This document shows, one piece after another, positions 16,444 through 24,815 of a stretch of 33,268 nt of DNA (its first letter is position 1; every line of letters starts with the position of its first letter). The position numbers and the translations under genes are program-made. This stretch comes from Phycisphaerales bacterium (GTDB taxonomy: Bacteria; Planctomycetota; Phycisphaerae; Tepidisphaerales; Tepidisphaeraceae), in NCBI GenBank assembly GCA_020853095.1, contig JADYZN010000012.1:1-33268 (forward strand), in the 5' to 3' direction. The notes under the pieces were generated by a model. The model did not search any database. It was given only the letters and a program-made list of their open reading frames with translations, and had not been told where the DNA came from.

Positions 16444-16533
16444 AAAGAATCGAACCTCTCAATGGGCCGACGACGGGCTTTCCCGGCCCGCCGCCCGGCG
16501 ATGCGGCGAATTTTTCAAATTCCGGCGGGGGAT

Positions 16534-16878
16534 TCAACCCACGGCGCCGGCGCCCGCGCCCCGGTCGCCGCGCGTCTCCTCGGGGTGCTTGCGATTGCGG
16601 TACTTTTTCTTGTGTTCGCTGAGCTGGCGTTCCAGCTTGTGAACGCACTGGTCAACGCAGGCGTACGCATCGCCCTGGTCGTGGTTGGCGATGAACATGT
16701 TCTTGTGTTCGGCGTTGACGATCATTTCCACGCGGGTGGTGTCCTTGCCGGCGTCGAAAATGACTTCGATTTCCTGAATCCGGTCGTAATATTTCAACAG
16801 TTTACCGGTTTTCTGCTCGGCATACTGTTTCAACGGCTCGGAAACGCTCATGTGTCGGGAAGATACGGTCACCAGCAC
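16534..16878 (-). CDS. hpf: Ribosome hibernation-promoting factor (HPF/RaiA, short form)
   Basis: 114 residues with the HPF/YfiA fold: 'VTVSSRHMSVSEPLKQYAEQK', the 'EVIFDAGKDTTRVEMIV' strand, and the 'DQGDAYACVDQCVHKLERQL' helix followed by KKKYRNRK. It binds the 30S decoding centre and idles ribosomes in starvation or stationary phase. It lacks the C-terminal dimerisation domain of long HPF, so it would need a partner to form 100S particles or act more like YfiA. The start is GTG at 16878, with AAGGAG seven bases upstream. It precedes ptsN by 90 bp. Confidence 0.93.
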   Translation of the reverse strand: MLVTVSSRHMSVSEPLKQYAEQKTGKLLKYYDRIQEIEVIFDAGKDTTRVEMIVNAEHKNMFIANHDQGDAYACVDQCVHKLERQLSEHKKKYRNRKHPEETRGDRGAGAGAVG

Positions 16879-16932
16879 AAATACACTCCTTGTCGAAACG
16901 TCAGCCGGCCATCTCCGGCCAGCTCGTCAACC

Positions 16933-16960
16933 ATTGTACAGGAAAACGACAAAAAAGAAT
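16933..16960 (-). promoter_or_regulatory. Candidate promoter for hpf-ptsN-ptsH-ptsI
   Basis: In the 117-bp gap before hpf, the minus strand carries a good -10 hexamer TACAAT (16933-16938). A weak -35 ATTCTT lies 16 bases upstream (16955-16960) within an AT-rich patch. The predicted leader is about 50 bases. The weak -35 makes this tentative. Confidence 0.3.
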
Positions 16961-16995
16961 GCCACGCAAACTTCGGAAAATATGAAGATTTTCTT

Positions 16996-17793
16996 TCATC
17001 CCGGCGTCGCGGTTGACGAAGGAAGCGGCATGGCGGCCGAATATCGGGCCGGCTCCTGGCCGGATGGGGTGATGACGCCCCCGCTGATCAGCAGCCTCAT
17101 CGCCTCCTCCACCGTCAGCGGAAGCTCCACCACCGATTCCCTGGGCACCACCAGCACGTATCCGCTGAACGCGGTGGGGGAGGAGGGAATGAAAACCGTC
17201 ACCATCTCCTGGCCGACCTGCTTGCTCAAAGGCGGCAGCCCCGGCCCGGTGATCAGTCCGATGGACCAGATGGCCTGCGCGTGCGGCTGCACCGCCACCA
17301 CCCGGCTGTCGCTGAACTGGCTTTTGCGGTCGGCGAGAACGAAATCCGTGATCTGCTTGACGGCCGGGTAGATCGCCCGAACCACCGGAATGCGCATCAC
17401 CCCCACCTCGGTCAATCGCCACAGCGTCCGCCCGATCAGATTGCCGACCAGCAGCCCGACGATGTAGACCAGGATGATCGCCAGCACCACCCCCAGCACC
17501 TCGATCTGCCAGGGAGACATTAAACCCCAGAGGTGGTCCCAGTACCGGTCGATGTACCCGCTTTGCTGGTTGGACGTGGTGGCCCAGACCCATTTCACCC
17601 CGTATCGCAGGCCGGTGATGATGTGCCGGCCCAGCTTGTCATTCAACTGGTTCCAGACCCACGACAGCAGAAAAATCGTGATCAGCGTCGGGGTTAGCGT
17701 CGCCAGGCCGCGCAGAAAAAAACGTCTGAAATCGTCTGCGAAGCCGATGCGCTGGCGTCGCGGACGTTTGGAAGAATTCTTTTGCGCGCTCAC
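16996..17793 (-). CDS. DUF502 family inner-membrane protein
   Basis: 265 residues with the DUF502 layout: a basic N-terminus, a first membrane helix (about 29-47, 'LATLTPTLITIFLLSWVW'), a loop, a second helix (about 97-120, 'LGVVLAIILVYIVGLLVG'), then a soluble region with 'IPVVRAIYPAVKQITDF', 'FIPSSPTAFSGYVLVVP' and 'TVEEAMRLLISGG'. The family's function is unknown. The start is GTG at 17793, with AGGAGG nine bases upstream inside the end of the TPR gene, whose stop is 5 bp away. Translational coupling is therefore likely. The C-terminus is short and Pro/Ser-rich. Confidence 0.9.
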   Translation of the reverse strand: MSAQKNSSKRPRRQRIGFADDFRRFFLRGLATLTPTLITIFLLSWVWNQLNDKLGRHIITGLRYGVKWVWATTSNQQSGYIDRYWDHLWGLMSPWQIEVLGVVLAIILVYIVGLLVGNLIGRTLWRLTEVGVMRIPVVRAIYPAVKQITDFVLADRKSQFSDSRVVAVQPHAQAIWSIGLITGPGLPPLSKQVGQEMVTVFIPSSPTAFSGYVLVVPRESVVELPLTVEEAMRLLISGGVITPSGQEPARYSAAMPLPSSTATPG

Positions 17794-17798
17794 CGTTT

Positions 17799-20294
17799 TT
17801 AGCCTCCTGTCGGCGCCGGTTCACTGGACGGGGGCGACTGGTCATTGGCCGGTTGGGTTGCCGAGGGCTGCGTGGTGGCGATTTTCAGCAACGCGGCCAT
17901 TGAGGAGGCGTATTTTTTCACCACCGGATCGGCATCTTCTTTTGCCGCCCCGTCAAGAAGCTGCAGATGCCGGCCGGGTTCCATGCCACCGGCCGCCACC
18001 AATGCCATCAACCGAACCTGCCAGTCGGACTCCCTGAGCAGCGGTTGGATCTCATCGCCCCGCTTGTCCGGCGGCAACAGCATCAGCCGCTGATAGTTGG
18101 CCCAGGCGCGAACGGATGCGGAGGAGGCTTCGGTGCCGGCCCGCCGCAATGCCGCGGTGAATTCATCCACCAGCGGGCGGAATTGGGCGTCCTGGGACAT
18201 GAAAAACCGCGTGTATGCGGCCAACAGTTCAATGGCGTGGACGCGGTCGGCGCCGCTGCCGTTGTTGACGCGATCCATCAGTTTGCGTTTGGCTTCCTCG
18301 CTGGTCAGCGGATACCCCGCTCGCTCGAAAATCCGGCTGAACTGGACCTTGTACCCTGCCGGCCCCGGCCCCATGCCGCCGCGATAGCTGATCGGGTTGG
18401 TCATGACCGTCGCATAAACCTGAACCGAAATGGAGGGGTTGGAGGCGAACATCTGGTCCAGTGCCCCCTGGTCCATCCGAACGGTTTGCGTCATGCTCTG
18501 GCCGGGCAACAACAAAATTTGCTGCGCGAATCGGTCGAACACCGGCGGCACACCCTGCTGGGCCGCGCCGCGCAACTGGGCATCAATCCACAAATCCGGC
18601 CGGATCACCCCATCCGGCGAGACGGTCAGCGGATAATTGCTGATGTTGCGCAGCGTGATCTGCGCGAACATCGGCTCGCCAAACTGGTGCGACACCTGCG
18701 CCGGCATGGCGCGCAGAACGTAAAACCCATCGGGCGAGTCGATGATCTTCAGCCAGTCGGAGGGGAATTTCTCCAGCTCCATCTTGATCCCCAGCGCCTG
18801 CTGCGACTGGATCAACTGCGCCCCTTTGGACCGCAATTCACCCCACAGCAACGCGCCCAATACGCCGGAGGGGTTGTCGTTGAAGATTCGCCGGACAATC
18901 GCCCCGGCCGACTGTTCGCCGGCCGCGTTTTTGTCCGCCAGCCGGATCAGCCCCAGCGCCGCCAGCGGATCGTGGTCCGACACCGCCGACAATTTCACCT
19001 TCGCCTCATCCTTTTTGCCTTCCAGCAGCAAAGCCCACCCTTCCAGCCGGGCCAGCGTGACGTTGTCGGCCGGCAGCAGCAGCTTCAGGGGTTCCAGGAG
19101 TTTGCGAACCAGCGCGGGTTGCTCATTGAAATACGCCTCAAACCAGGCCAGGTCGATCAGCGACATGGTGTAGGCCGACCGGATTTCCTGCGGCGTCTGC
19201 TCCTGCATGATGGTTTTGGCCTCGGCCGTGACATCCGCGATCGTCACCTCGCCGGGCGAATCGACCGGCCGGGTGGTGGCATCCTTGTGGCCGGCCGCCT
19301 GACGGGCCATTTGCAGGCGGTTGTTCAACGCGACAAGGGCCTCCTGTCGGGCCTTGTCATATAATTCCTTGTTGCCGTTGCTCCGTTCAATCACCAGACG
19401 CAAAAACCACGCATCCACGTTGGTGGGGTCGAATTGCAGCAGTTGAGTCACCCAGCCGATGGCGGCGGGGGATTGTCCGCTGATGAACAGTTCGGCGGCG
19501 TAATTGATGGCCGTGTGCGGCGGCGGAAGCTGTCCCATGCGGTTGTAGACGTTCAACGCCACGCCATACCAGCCCAACGAATCATCCATCAACCCCACGC
19601 CGGCGACCTCATCCGCCAGCGCCGCGGCCGTCGCCGGTTGAGCGGGATTGGCACGAAGCATCGCCATCAGCACCTTGGCCCGTTCCAGCGGGCTGCCGTT
19701 GGCCTGGAGCATCTGATACCGCATCTGCAACGCGGGCAGGTTTTGCGCATTGAGCCGAACCGCCTGGCTGAGCATGTTCAAGGCCTGATCGGATTGGGAT
19801 CGTTCCGTGTACAGCCTCGCCAGCCGCAACGCCACGTGCGACCGGACCGGTTCGGGGATCGACTGCACATCCAGCAGTTTTTTCAGATATTCCACCTTCG
19901 CATCGGCGGTCTGGAGGCTGGACAGATATAAATCGATCAACTGGATCTGCGCGGTCTGGCTGCTGGGGTCTTTGGCGACCAGTTGCCGCAACGTATCCAT
20001 CGCCCCGGCTTCATTGCGCGCCTGCAACTGGGCTTCACTGAGCAGACGCAGATAACGCGGGTCGTCCGGATTCAGCCGATTCGCCGCCTGCAACAAGGCG
20101 GCGCTCGCCTGCCACGCGGGATCGACGATGTTGCGGATGCGCAACAATTCCTGCGCAACTTCCGCGTATTGCTCGGCCATCGCGGTATCGGCCGAGTCGC
20201 GAGTGCGGTTCTCCTGCGACAGCGCCGATGGTGAATTCCATCCCAACGCCACCAGCAACATCACGATCCACATCCCAGGTTGCCGTTGAATCAT
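17799..20294 (-). CDS. Exported TPR-repeat protein
   Basis: 831 residues. A signal peptide is likely: a hydrophobic stretch 'MWIVMLLVALGWNSPSALS' near the N-terminus. Helical repeats of tetratricopeptide type follow (about 60-330, for example 'ALLQAANRLNPDDPRYLRLLSEAQ' and 'QALNMLSQAVRLNAQNLPALQMRY'). A long region without a recognised domain contains more helical repeats and a beta-rich part (about 555-680). The C-terminus is Pro/Ser-rich. TPRs scaffold protein-protein contacts, so a periplasmic adaptor role is plausible but unproven. GAGGA lies nine bases before the ATG at 20294. It sits 84 bp after the DUF4159 gene and 5 bp before the DUF502 gene, suggesting one transcript. Confidence 0.8.
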   Translation of the reverse strand: MIQRQPGMWIVMLLVALGWNSPSALSQENRTRDSADTAMAEQYAEVAQELLRIRNIVDPAWQASAALLQAANRLNPDDPRYLRLLSEAQLQARNEAGAMDTLRQLVAKDPSSQTAQIQLIDLYLSSLQTADAKVEYLKKLLDVQSIPEPVRSHVALRLARLYTERSQSDQALNMLSQAVRLNAQNLPALQMRYQMLQANGSPLERAKVLMAMLRANPAQPATAAALADEVAGVGLMDDSLGWYGVALNVYNRMGQLPPPHTAINYAAELFISGQSPAAIGWVTQLLQFDPTNVDAWFLRLVIERSNGNKELYDKARQEALVALNNRLQMARQAAGHKDATTRPVDSPGEVTIADVTAEAKTIMQEQTPQEIRSAYTMSLIDLAWFEAYFNEQPALVRKLLEPLKLLLPADNVTLARLEGWALLLEGKKDEAKVKLSAVSDHDPLAALGLIRLADKNAAGEQSAGAIVRRIFNDNPSGVLGALLWGELRSKGAQLIQSQQALGIKMELEKFPSDWLKIIDSPDGFYVLRAMPAQVSHQFGEPMFAQITLRNISNYPLTVSPDGVIRPDLWIDAQLRGAAQQGVPPVFDRFAQQILLLPGQSMTQTVRMDQGALDQMFASNPSISVQVYATVMTNPISYRGGMGPGPAGYKVQFSRIFERAGYPLTSEEAKRKLMDRVNNGSGADRVHAIELLAAYTRFFMSQDAQFRPLVDEFTAALRRAGTEASSASVRAWANYQRLMLLPPDKRGDEIQPLLRESDWQVRLMALVAAGGMEPGRHLQLLDGAAKEDADPVVKKYASSMAALLKIATTQPSATQPANDQSPPSSEPAPTGG

Positions 20295-20378
20295 GCTTTG
20301 AGATCCTCGTGAAGTAGATGACTCCCGTAAAATGGCGCAGCGCCCAAGCGCAAGTGTCGCCCCGACCGTACTATATCG

Positions 20379-23159
20379 TCAATCCCGCGCCCTTTCACGC
20401 GATCCATCCCAGGTCCACAAAATCACGTTGGCCAGCAGGTCGTGCGCCCAGTCCGGTTCATATCCCACCACGCCCCATGCCATCGACGCGGTCAATCCGG
20501 TGGTCAGATCGACCGGACAAAACAACACGGCCCCTTTGCCGGAACGAATCCACAGCGGTCGGGCCTCCGAGGGTTTGATCCGCAGCCGGGCGAATTTTCG
20601 CAATCGCACCTCGCCGAGGTCACTCATCCCCGGCTCGGTTGCCTTCAACATTGGATGATCGGCCGGCACGGGAGAAAGGGTTTCATTAAACGCCCTGGCC
20701 AGCAGTTTTTCCCTCACATCGCGCGCGAAAGTTGAATCGCCGCCGCAAACGTCGATCAGCAGGATGCCGCCATTGGTTACATAACGGTGAACCGATTCGA
20801 TTTGTTTCTCATCGGGTGTGAAATTGCCCGTGCCGGTCAGATGGGCCAGCCACAAGCCCGATTGGGCCAGTTCCGACAGATCGACCGTCTGGGGTCGAAG
20901 GTCATAACGGGCCTGTCGCATCATCTGCCGGCCGAATCGTCCCCATGCTCCCGGCTCGGGATCCCAGTTGCCGGCATATCTCACCCGCGCCACCTTCATT
21001 CGGGCGATCGGTTGGGCATCCACCGGAGCGATCGCCCAACTTTCAAGGCGATTTCGCACGCGGCTTTTGGCGCCGGCGTAGGCATACAGATTCACGCCCA
21101 GATCAAATACGGAGCGGTGCTCTTTTTGGTCCTTGAGCTGCCAGTATTGCGCCAAATCCACCTCGCTCTGAACCATCAGCACACGCGATTCATTGGATAT
21201 CATCCGCAGCGCCGGCTTCTGTTTCAGACGAAAGACGGCCGAATAAAACCAATGGTCTTCCGGCACGGTTTGCCAGGCATACTGAGGAAATAATCGCTTG
21301 CCCAATAATTCGATAAAATGATTGAATTCCGCACTATTGCCGTCGGCCTGCGTGAAGACAAGACCGCCTTCTTCGATGTATCGCCGGAGATTGTTCTCCT
21401 GACTTTCGGTCCAGTTGGGCGCCTGATGACTGGCCAGGTAGAGAATGGGGGCATCCATCCAGTCGGCGGCGTCGAGATTCAGGTTCACCACCTGCCAGTT
21501 CACGGGTTGTTCCAGTTCATACGAGGCGAACCGGCAGAGATTGGCCAGGTCGCGCGGTCGGTTGGCCCAATAGCCGTCAAACCGTCCCTTGTTCATCATG
21601 ATCGGATGACGGCCGCGCGATAAAAACAGGGTTGCGAAGGCGGTATCGACCAGGTTTCCCCAGTCGCCGTTGGCGCTTTGCCGTTGCAAGGCCCGGGTTG
21701 CGAGAATTCGATACCAGTCGTGCGGGCCGAAGTATTTGAATCCGGATGCCAGCCCCACTCGTTCGATGCCGTAGAGGGCGTATCCCCACCAACCGCTGTC
21801 CGGGCCGAGGATGTTGTTCCCTTTTTCCAACCAGGCGAGGCCGCGTGCCAAAGCGGGTGAAAACGGTTCCCGGCCGACGTTGTTGCCGAAACGCGGGCCA
21901 TCCAGAAAATCGTGGGCCACGAACAATGAGGCCACGCCTGCACAGGTCATGGTCAAGGTGGGGTCGTTCTGGCGTTCGTATCCCCAGCCGCCGGTTGGGT
22001 GCTGGGTGTCATCCCAATGGGCCTGGACATCATTCCAATAAGAGGAGGGGATGGACAACCCCGCATCCGCGCCGGCCCAGACGCCGAGTTGGCCGTACTG
22101 GGTGTTGGAATGATCCCACCGGATGGACCTCGACGGGCGCTGTTCGCCTGTCGGCAGGCCATAGGTGTAAGTGCCCACCTGGGCGACTTCCAGCAAGTAT
22201 TTGACATCCGCCGACAGCGTTGGGCGATCCTGCGGCCGGTTGTAGACCGCCAGCGCGGTGGCGCGCAGCGAATGGGCGTAGGTGCCGGCGTGTCCATCCA
22301 TCGACAATTGTTTCAATTGTTCAATCATCTGCCGCATCAAATTTCCATTGATGGACAGGCGTTCATCGCCGGTGGCCTGGCCGGCCTGGATCAGGGCATA
22401 GACGCACAGGGCATCCAGTCCGTTTTGCTGGTCAGGAGAGCCGGCGGAGTCGGGTTTGAGTTTGCCCTGCTCAAAATGGGACAGGATGAAATTGATCGCC
22501 TTGTTCAGGGCCTCGCCGATGCGCTGGTCATTGACGATGGAGGATTCTTCCACCACCGGCTGGGGAGGAGGTCGTTTGCCGATGGGGGTTTGCAGGTTTT
22601 CATCCTCCGCGACGGTGGGGGCGGGAGGAGGCGGCGGGAGGGCCGGGGTGGATGGAGTGGGTTGCGGCGGCGGGGTGGCGGCCGCCTGCTGTTGTCTGGC
22701 CGCCAATTGTGCGGCGAGCGCCAGCCCCCTCTGCCGTGCGGAATTGACACGGGATTGCAGCATCGGATCGTCGAGCGTGCGGCCGAGGATCAATTGGTCC
22801 AGCTCGTGATAACGGTCGTATGCTTCGGCCGTGTGGCCTTGCTTGTCCAGTGATTCGGCCTGGTTCAACAACGCGACAATCTGCTGGCGGTGCTCATCTT
22901 CCCATGTGGGTTTTGGAGCGGTCAGGTGGGCATAGAGCCAGATGGACAACCCGATGAAAAAGATTGCCAGAAGGCCGTAGATGGAATATCGGGCGACCAG
23001 CCGCCAGTCTTTTTTAGCTGGGGGGGCCGTCTCGTCATCGCGTAGAACAGGACAAAAGGGGCAACGCATCGCCCGGCTTTCGCCCACGCGCACCAGGCGC
23101 AATGGCCGCCCGCATCGAGGGCAGGTGGGGCGTTTGATGGGGCCGGTGTCCAGCGGCAT
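20379..23159 (-). CDS. Zinc-ribbon/membrane protein with terpenoid-cyclase-like and tandem DUF4159 domains
   Basis: 926 residues. Order: a zinc ribbon with C13-x2-C16 and C33-x2-C36; a membrane helix (about 57-77); a coiled-coil-like segment (about 84-160) and a Pro/Ala-rich linker; an alpha/alpha-barrel of prenyltransferase/squalene-cyclase type (about 212-540, repeats such as 'NGLDALCVYALIQAG' and 'HPTGGWGYERQNDPTLTMTCAGVASL'); a first DUF4159-like unit (about 553-655, 'APILYLASHQAPNWTESQ'); and a second (about 720-920, 'ARVRYAGNWDPEPGAWGRF', 'YVTNGGILLIDVCGG'). The cyclase-type barrel lacks an obvious DXDD or other clear acid motif, so it may bind rather than catalyse. DUF4159 has no established reaction. 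The neighbouring TPR and DUF502 genes point to an envelope function. Confidence 0.8.
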   Translation of the reverse strand: MPLDTGPIKRPTCPRCGRPLRLVRVGESRAMRCPFCPVLRDDETAPPAKKDWRLVARYSIYGLLAIFFIGLSIWLYAHLTAPKPTWEDEHRQQIVALLNQAESLDKQGHTAEAYDRYHELDQLILGRTLDDPMLQSRVNSARQRGLALAAQLAARQQQAAATPPPQPTPSTPALPPPPPAPTVAEDENLQTPIGKRPPPQPVVEESSIVNDQRIGEALNKAINFILSHFEQGKLKPDSAGSPDQQNGLDALCVYALIQAGQATGDERLSINGNLMRQMIEQLKQLSMDGHAGTYAHSLRATALAVYNRPQDRPTLSADVKYLLEVAQVGTYTYGLPTGEQRPSRSIRWDHSNTQYGQLGVWAGADAGLSIPSSYWNDVQAHWDDTQHPTGGWGYERQNDPTLTMTCAGVASLFVAHDFLDGPRFGNNVGREPFSPALARGLAWLEKGNNILGPDSGWWGYALYGIERVGLASGFKYFGPHDWYRILATRALQRQSANGDWGNLVDTAFATLFLSRGRHPIMMNKGRFDGYWANRPRDLANLCRFASYELEQPVNWQVVNLNLDAADWMDAPILYLASHQAPNWTESQENNLRRYIEEGGLVFTQADGNSAEFNHFIELLGKRLFPQYAWQTVPEDHWFYSAVFRLKQKPALRMISNESRVLMVQSEVDLAQYWQLKDQKEHRSVFDLGVNLYAYAGAKSRVRNRLESWAIAPVDAQPIARMKVARVRYAGNWDPEPGAWGRFGRQMMRQARYDLRPQTVDLSELAQSGLWLAHLTGTGNFTPDEKQIESVHRYVTNGGILLIDVCGGDSTFARDVREKLLARAFNETLSPVPADHPMLKATEPGMSDLGEVRLRKFARLRIKPSEARPLWIRSGKGAVLFCPVDLTTGLTASMAWGVVGYEPDWAHDLLANVILWTWDGSRERARD

Positions 23160-23205
23160 CGAAGGGGTATTCTAGCCGCTGGGGATGATCTGCACAGGGA
23201 GGCGG

Positions 23206-24393
23206 CTATTTCACCAGTTCAACACGGCCGGGGCGGGTAAACCGGTAGGTGCGTTCGCCGGTGTTGTTGTTCCATTCGTATTCATCCATCTGCCCGATGT
23301 AGAGCCGGGTGGCGCCGGAGGGGATGATGAATTGCTGAACATCATCGCTGGAATTCACGCCATCGCCGATGAAAAAGACCTGTTTAAGCTGCGGCGAAAG
23401 GGTGTTGAAATCACGGCTGGCCTCCGAGGAGAAATTCAATGTGGGCGGGGGAGAGGTCATGTTCGGCGCGTTGTCATCCAGAAAAACACCGACGACCGCG
23501 TTGATCGGCGCGTACAGGTCCGACATGCCATGTTCCGTTCCTCCGCTGGAGCTATAGCGGTTGTGGACGACCCACGAGCCGTTGCCATCCGGATCGTAAA
23601 TGGGGTCCCAGTCGTTGTCGTTGTTGGAAAACCCGCTGACCGAGGCGAACGTGATGGCGGTTCCAGGTTGCAGGGGCAGATTGCTGATGAGCGTGGGGCT
23701 GGGATTGAGATAACCGGCGTTCGGATTGGATTTGCCGGCGATGTCGGGGTTGTGATGGGGGTTGTTGGGATTGGCGACCGTTCCGTTGGGCATGCCGGCC
23801 AGCCAGGGGTTGGCGGCCGAGGAGATGTCGCCGGTCACGTCGATGGGGGTGATGAAGGCGGCCGTCGCGGTGGCGTGGATGGACTGAAATTTGCGGCCGA
23901 GCACCGCGCCAAAAATCAACGGAACACCGTTGGTCCCTTCCAGTTTCGCTGTCACCGTGACGGCATTGGGTGGCGTGTGCGAGGGGCTGAATGTTCGTGT
24001 GGTCTCGTCGTAATAGGTATAGGTGATGTTCGAATTGGCCAGAGTGAGCTGTTCGCCATCGACGAGATTCAGCTTGGCCACCTGTTTGGCGGCGTTGCGG
24101 GCGGCTTTCTTGCTGCTGGAGATTTTGGCCGCGCCGGCGCGGGCGGCGGCGTCCACGGCGCGTTGCAATTCGTTTTTGGCCAGTTGCACCCGCCCCAGGT
24201 CCACCGCCAGCGAGCAGACGCCGATCAGCATGACCAGCACGACGATGGCATAAATGACGCTGATCCCGCGGCGAGCCGGGCGCGCGGCAAATCGTTGAAC
24301 GGCACGTTTCCACATCGCTTCCATGAATCTGGTATCGGAACGTTCAAGGAGCGTCATTATCAACGTCCGGCGCGGTGTCGATAAAAAGCTCAT
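23206..24393 (-). CDS. TadG-like pilus-assembly protein with lectin-like C-terminal domain
   Basis: 395 residues. After a basic leader a single membrane helix (about 44-66, 'SVIYAIVVLVMLIGVCSLAVDLGRV') runs into 'QLAKNELQRAVDAAARAGA', the hallmark of Flp/Tad pseudopilin-like TadE/TadG proteins. The middle is Asn/Pro/Gly-rich. The C-terminal part (about 285-385), with 'QQFIIPSGATRLYIGQMDEYEWNNNTG', resembles LecA/PA-IL-like lectin domains that plug carbohydrate-binding modules onto planctomycete exported proteins. It may therefore be a surface or pilus-tip binding protein; no other tad genes are in the window. The start at 24393 is the longest choice; ATGs at 24357, 24324 and 24315 are alternatives, and none has a strong ribosome-binding site. 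Confidence 0.75.
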   Translation of the reverse strand: MSFLSTPRRTLIMTLLERSDTRFMEAMWKRAVQRFAARPARRGISVIYAIVVLVMLIGVCSLAVDLGRVQLAKNELQRAVDAAARAGAAKISSSKKAARNAAKQVAKLNLVDGEQLTLANSNITYTYYDETTRTFSPSHTPPNAVTVTAKLEGTNGVPLIFGAVLGRKFQSIHATATAAFITPIDVTGDISSAANPWLAGMPNGTVANPNNPHHNPDIAGKSNPNAGYLNPSPTLISNLPLQPGTAITFASVSGFSNNDNDWDPIYDPDGNGSWVVHNRYSSSGGTEHGMSDLYAPINAVVGVFLDDNAPNMTSPPPTLNFSSEASRDFNTLSPQLKQVFFIGDGVNSSDDVQQFIIPSGATRLYIGQMDEYEWNNNTGERTYRFTRPGRVELVK

Positions 24394-24427
24394 CGGCCAC
24401 AGGTGTTACGTCCGATAACGGTTGTAA

Positions 24428-24808
24428 ATGGCCTGCACTTTTTGCCGAAGCGGGATATTCGCAACCTTGTCACGCGCCGCCGCCAAGTCGGCCGCGGCGA
24501 AGTTGAGGCGCGTTCAATTCCTGTCGGTTGAACCCGACTGGGCACGGCGGGCCGCCATTTGCGAACGCTGTCCGCTGCGCGTGGTTCAACGGGGGGTTTC
24601 CTATTGCGGCCGTCCGTTCACGCAACAGATCGTCCGGGAATCGACTCTGGAGGGTTGTGGATGCCCGACAAAGGACAAGGCCAAATCGCCCGATGAGCAT
24701 TGCCCGCTGACGATCAATCATCGTCCGGCCGTTCAACTTGACGGCCATTGCAACTGTAAATGGTGCAGTGCGGCCGATCGCGACGACCATGATGCACGGT
24801 CAAATTAG
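24428..24808 (+). CDS. Small Cys-rich protein, possible metal-binding
   Basis: 126 residues. The core is C45-x2-C48 (ICERCPLR), C60 (SYCGRPF), then GCGCP (C77, C79) with K-rich spacing to HCPL (C92). This C-x2-C ... C ... GCGCP-x(n)-CPL pattern resembles small zinc- or Fe-S-binding proteins of unknown role seen in phage and environmental genomes. A second C-x-C-x2-C cluster (C108, C110, C113) ends the protein. It is divergent from the TadG-like gene (34-bp gap) and ends 7 bp from the oppositely oriented RyR gene. The start at 24428 lacks a clear ribosome-binding site, and an internal start is possible. The function is unknown. Confidence 0.6.
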   Translation: MACTFCRSGIFATLSRAAAKSAAAKLRRVQFLSVEPDWARRAAICERCPLRVVQRGVSYCGRPFTQQIVRESTLEGCGCPTKDKAKSPDEHCPLTINHRPAVQLDGHCNCKWCSAADRDDHDARSN

Positions 24809-24815
24809 ACAGAGC

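Noticed and set aside
24470-24790. Minus-strand open frame opposite the Cys-rich protein
   Set aside because: The plus-strand reading has a coherent Cys pattern; this reading shows none.
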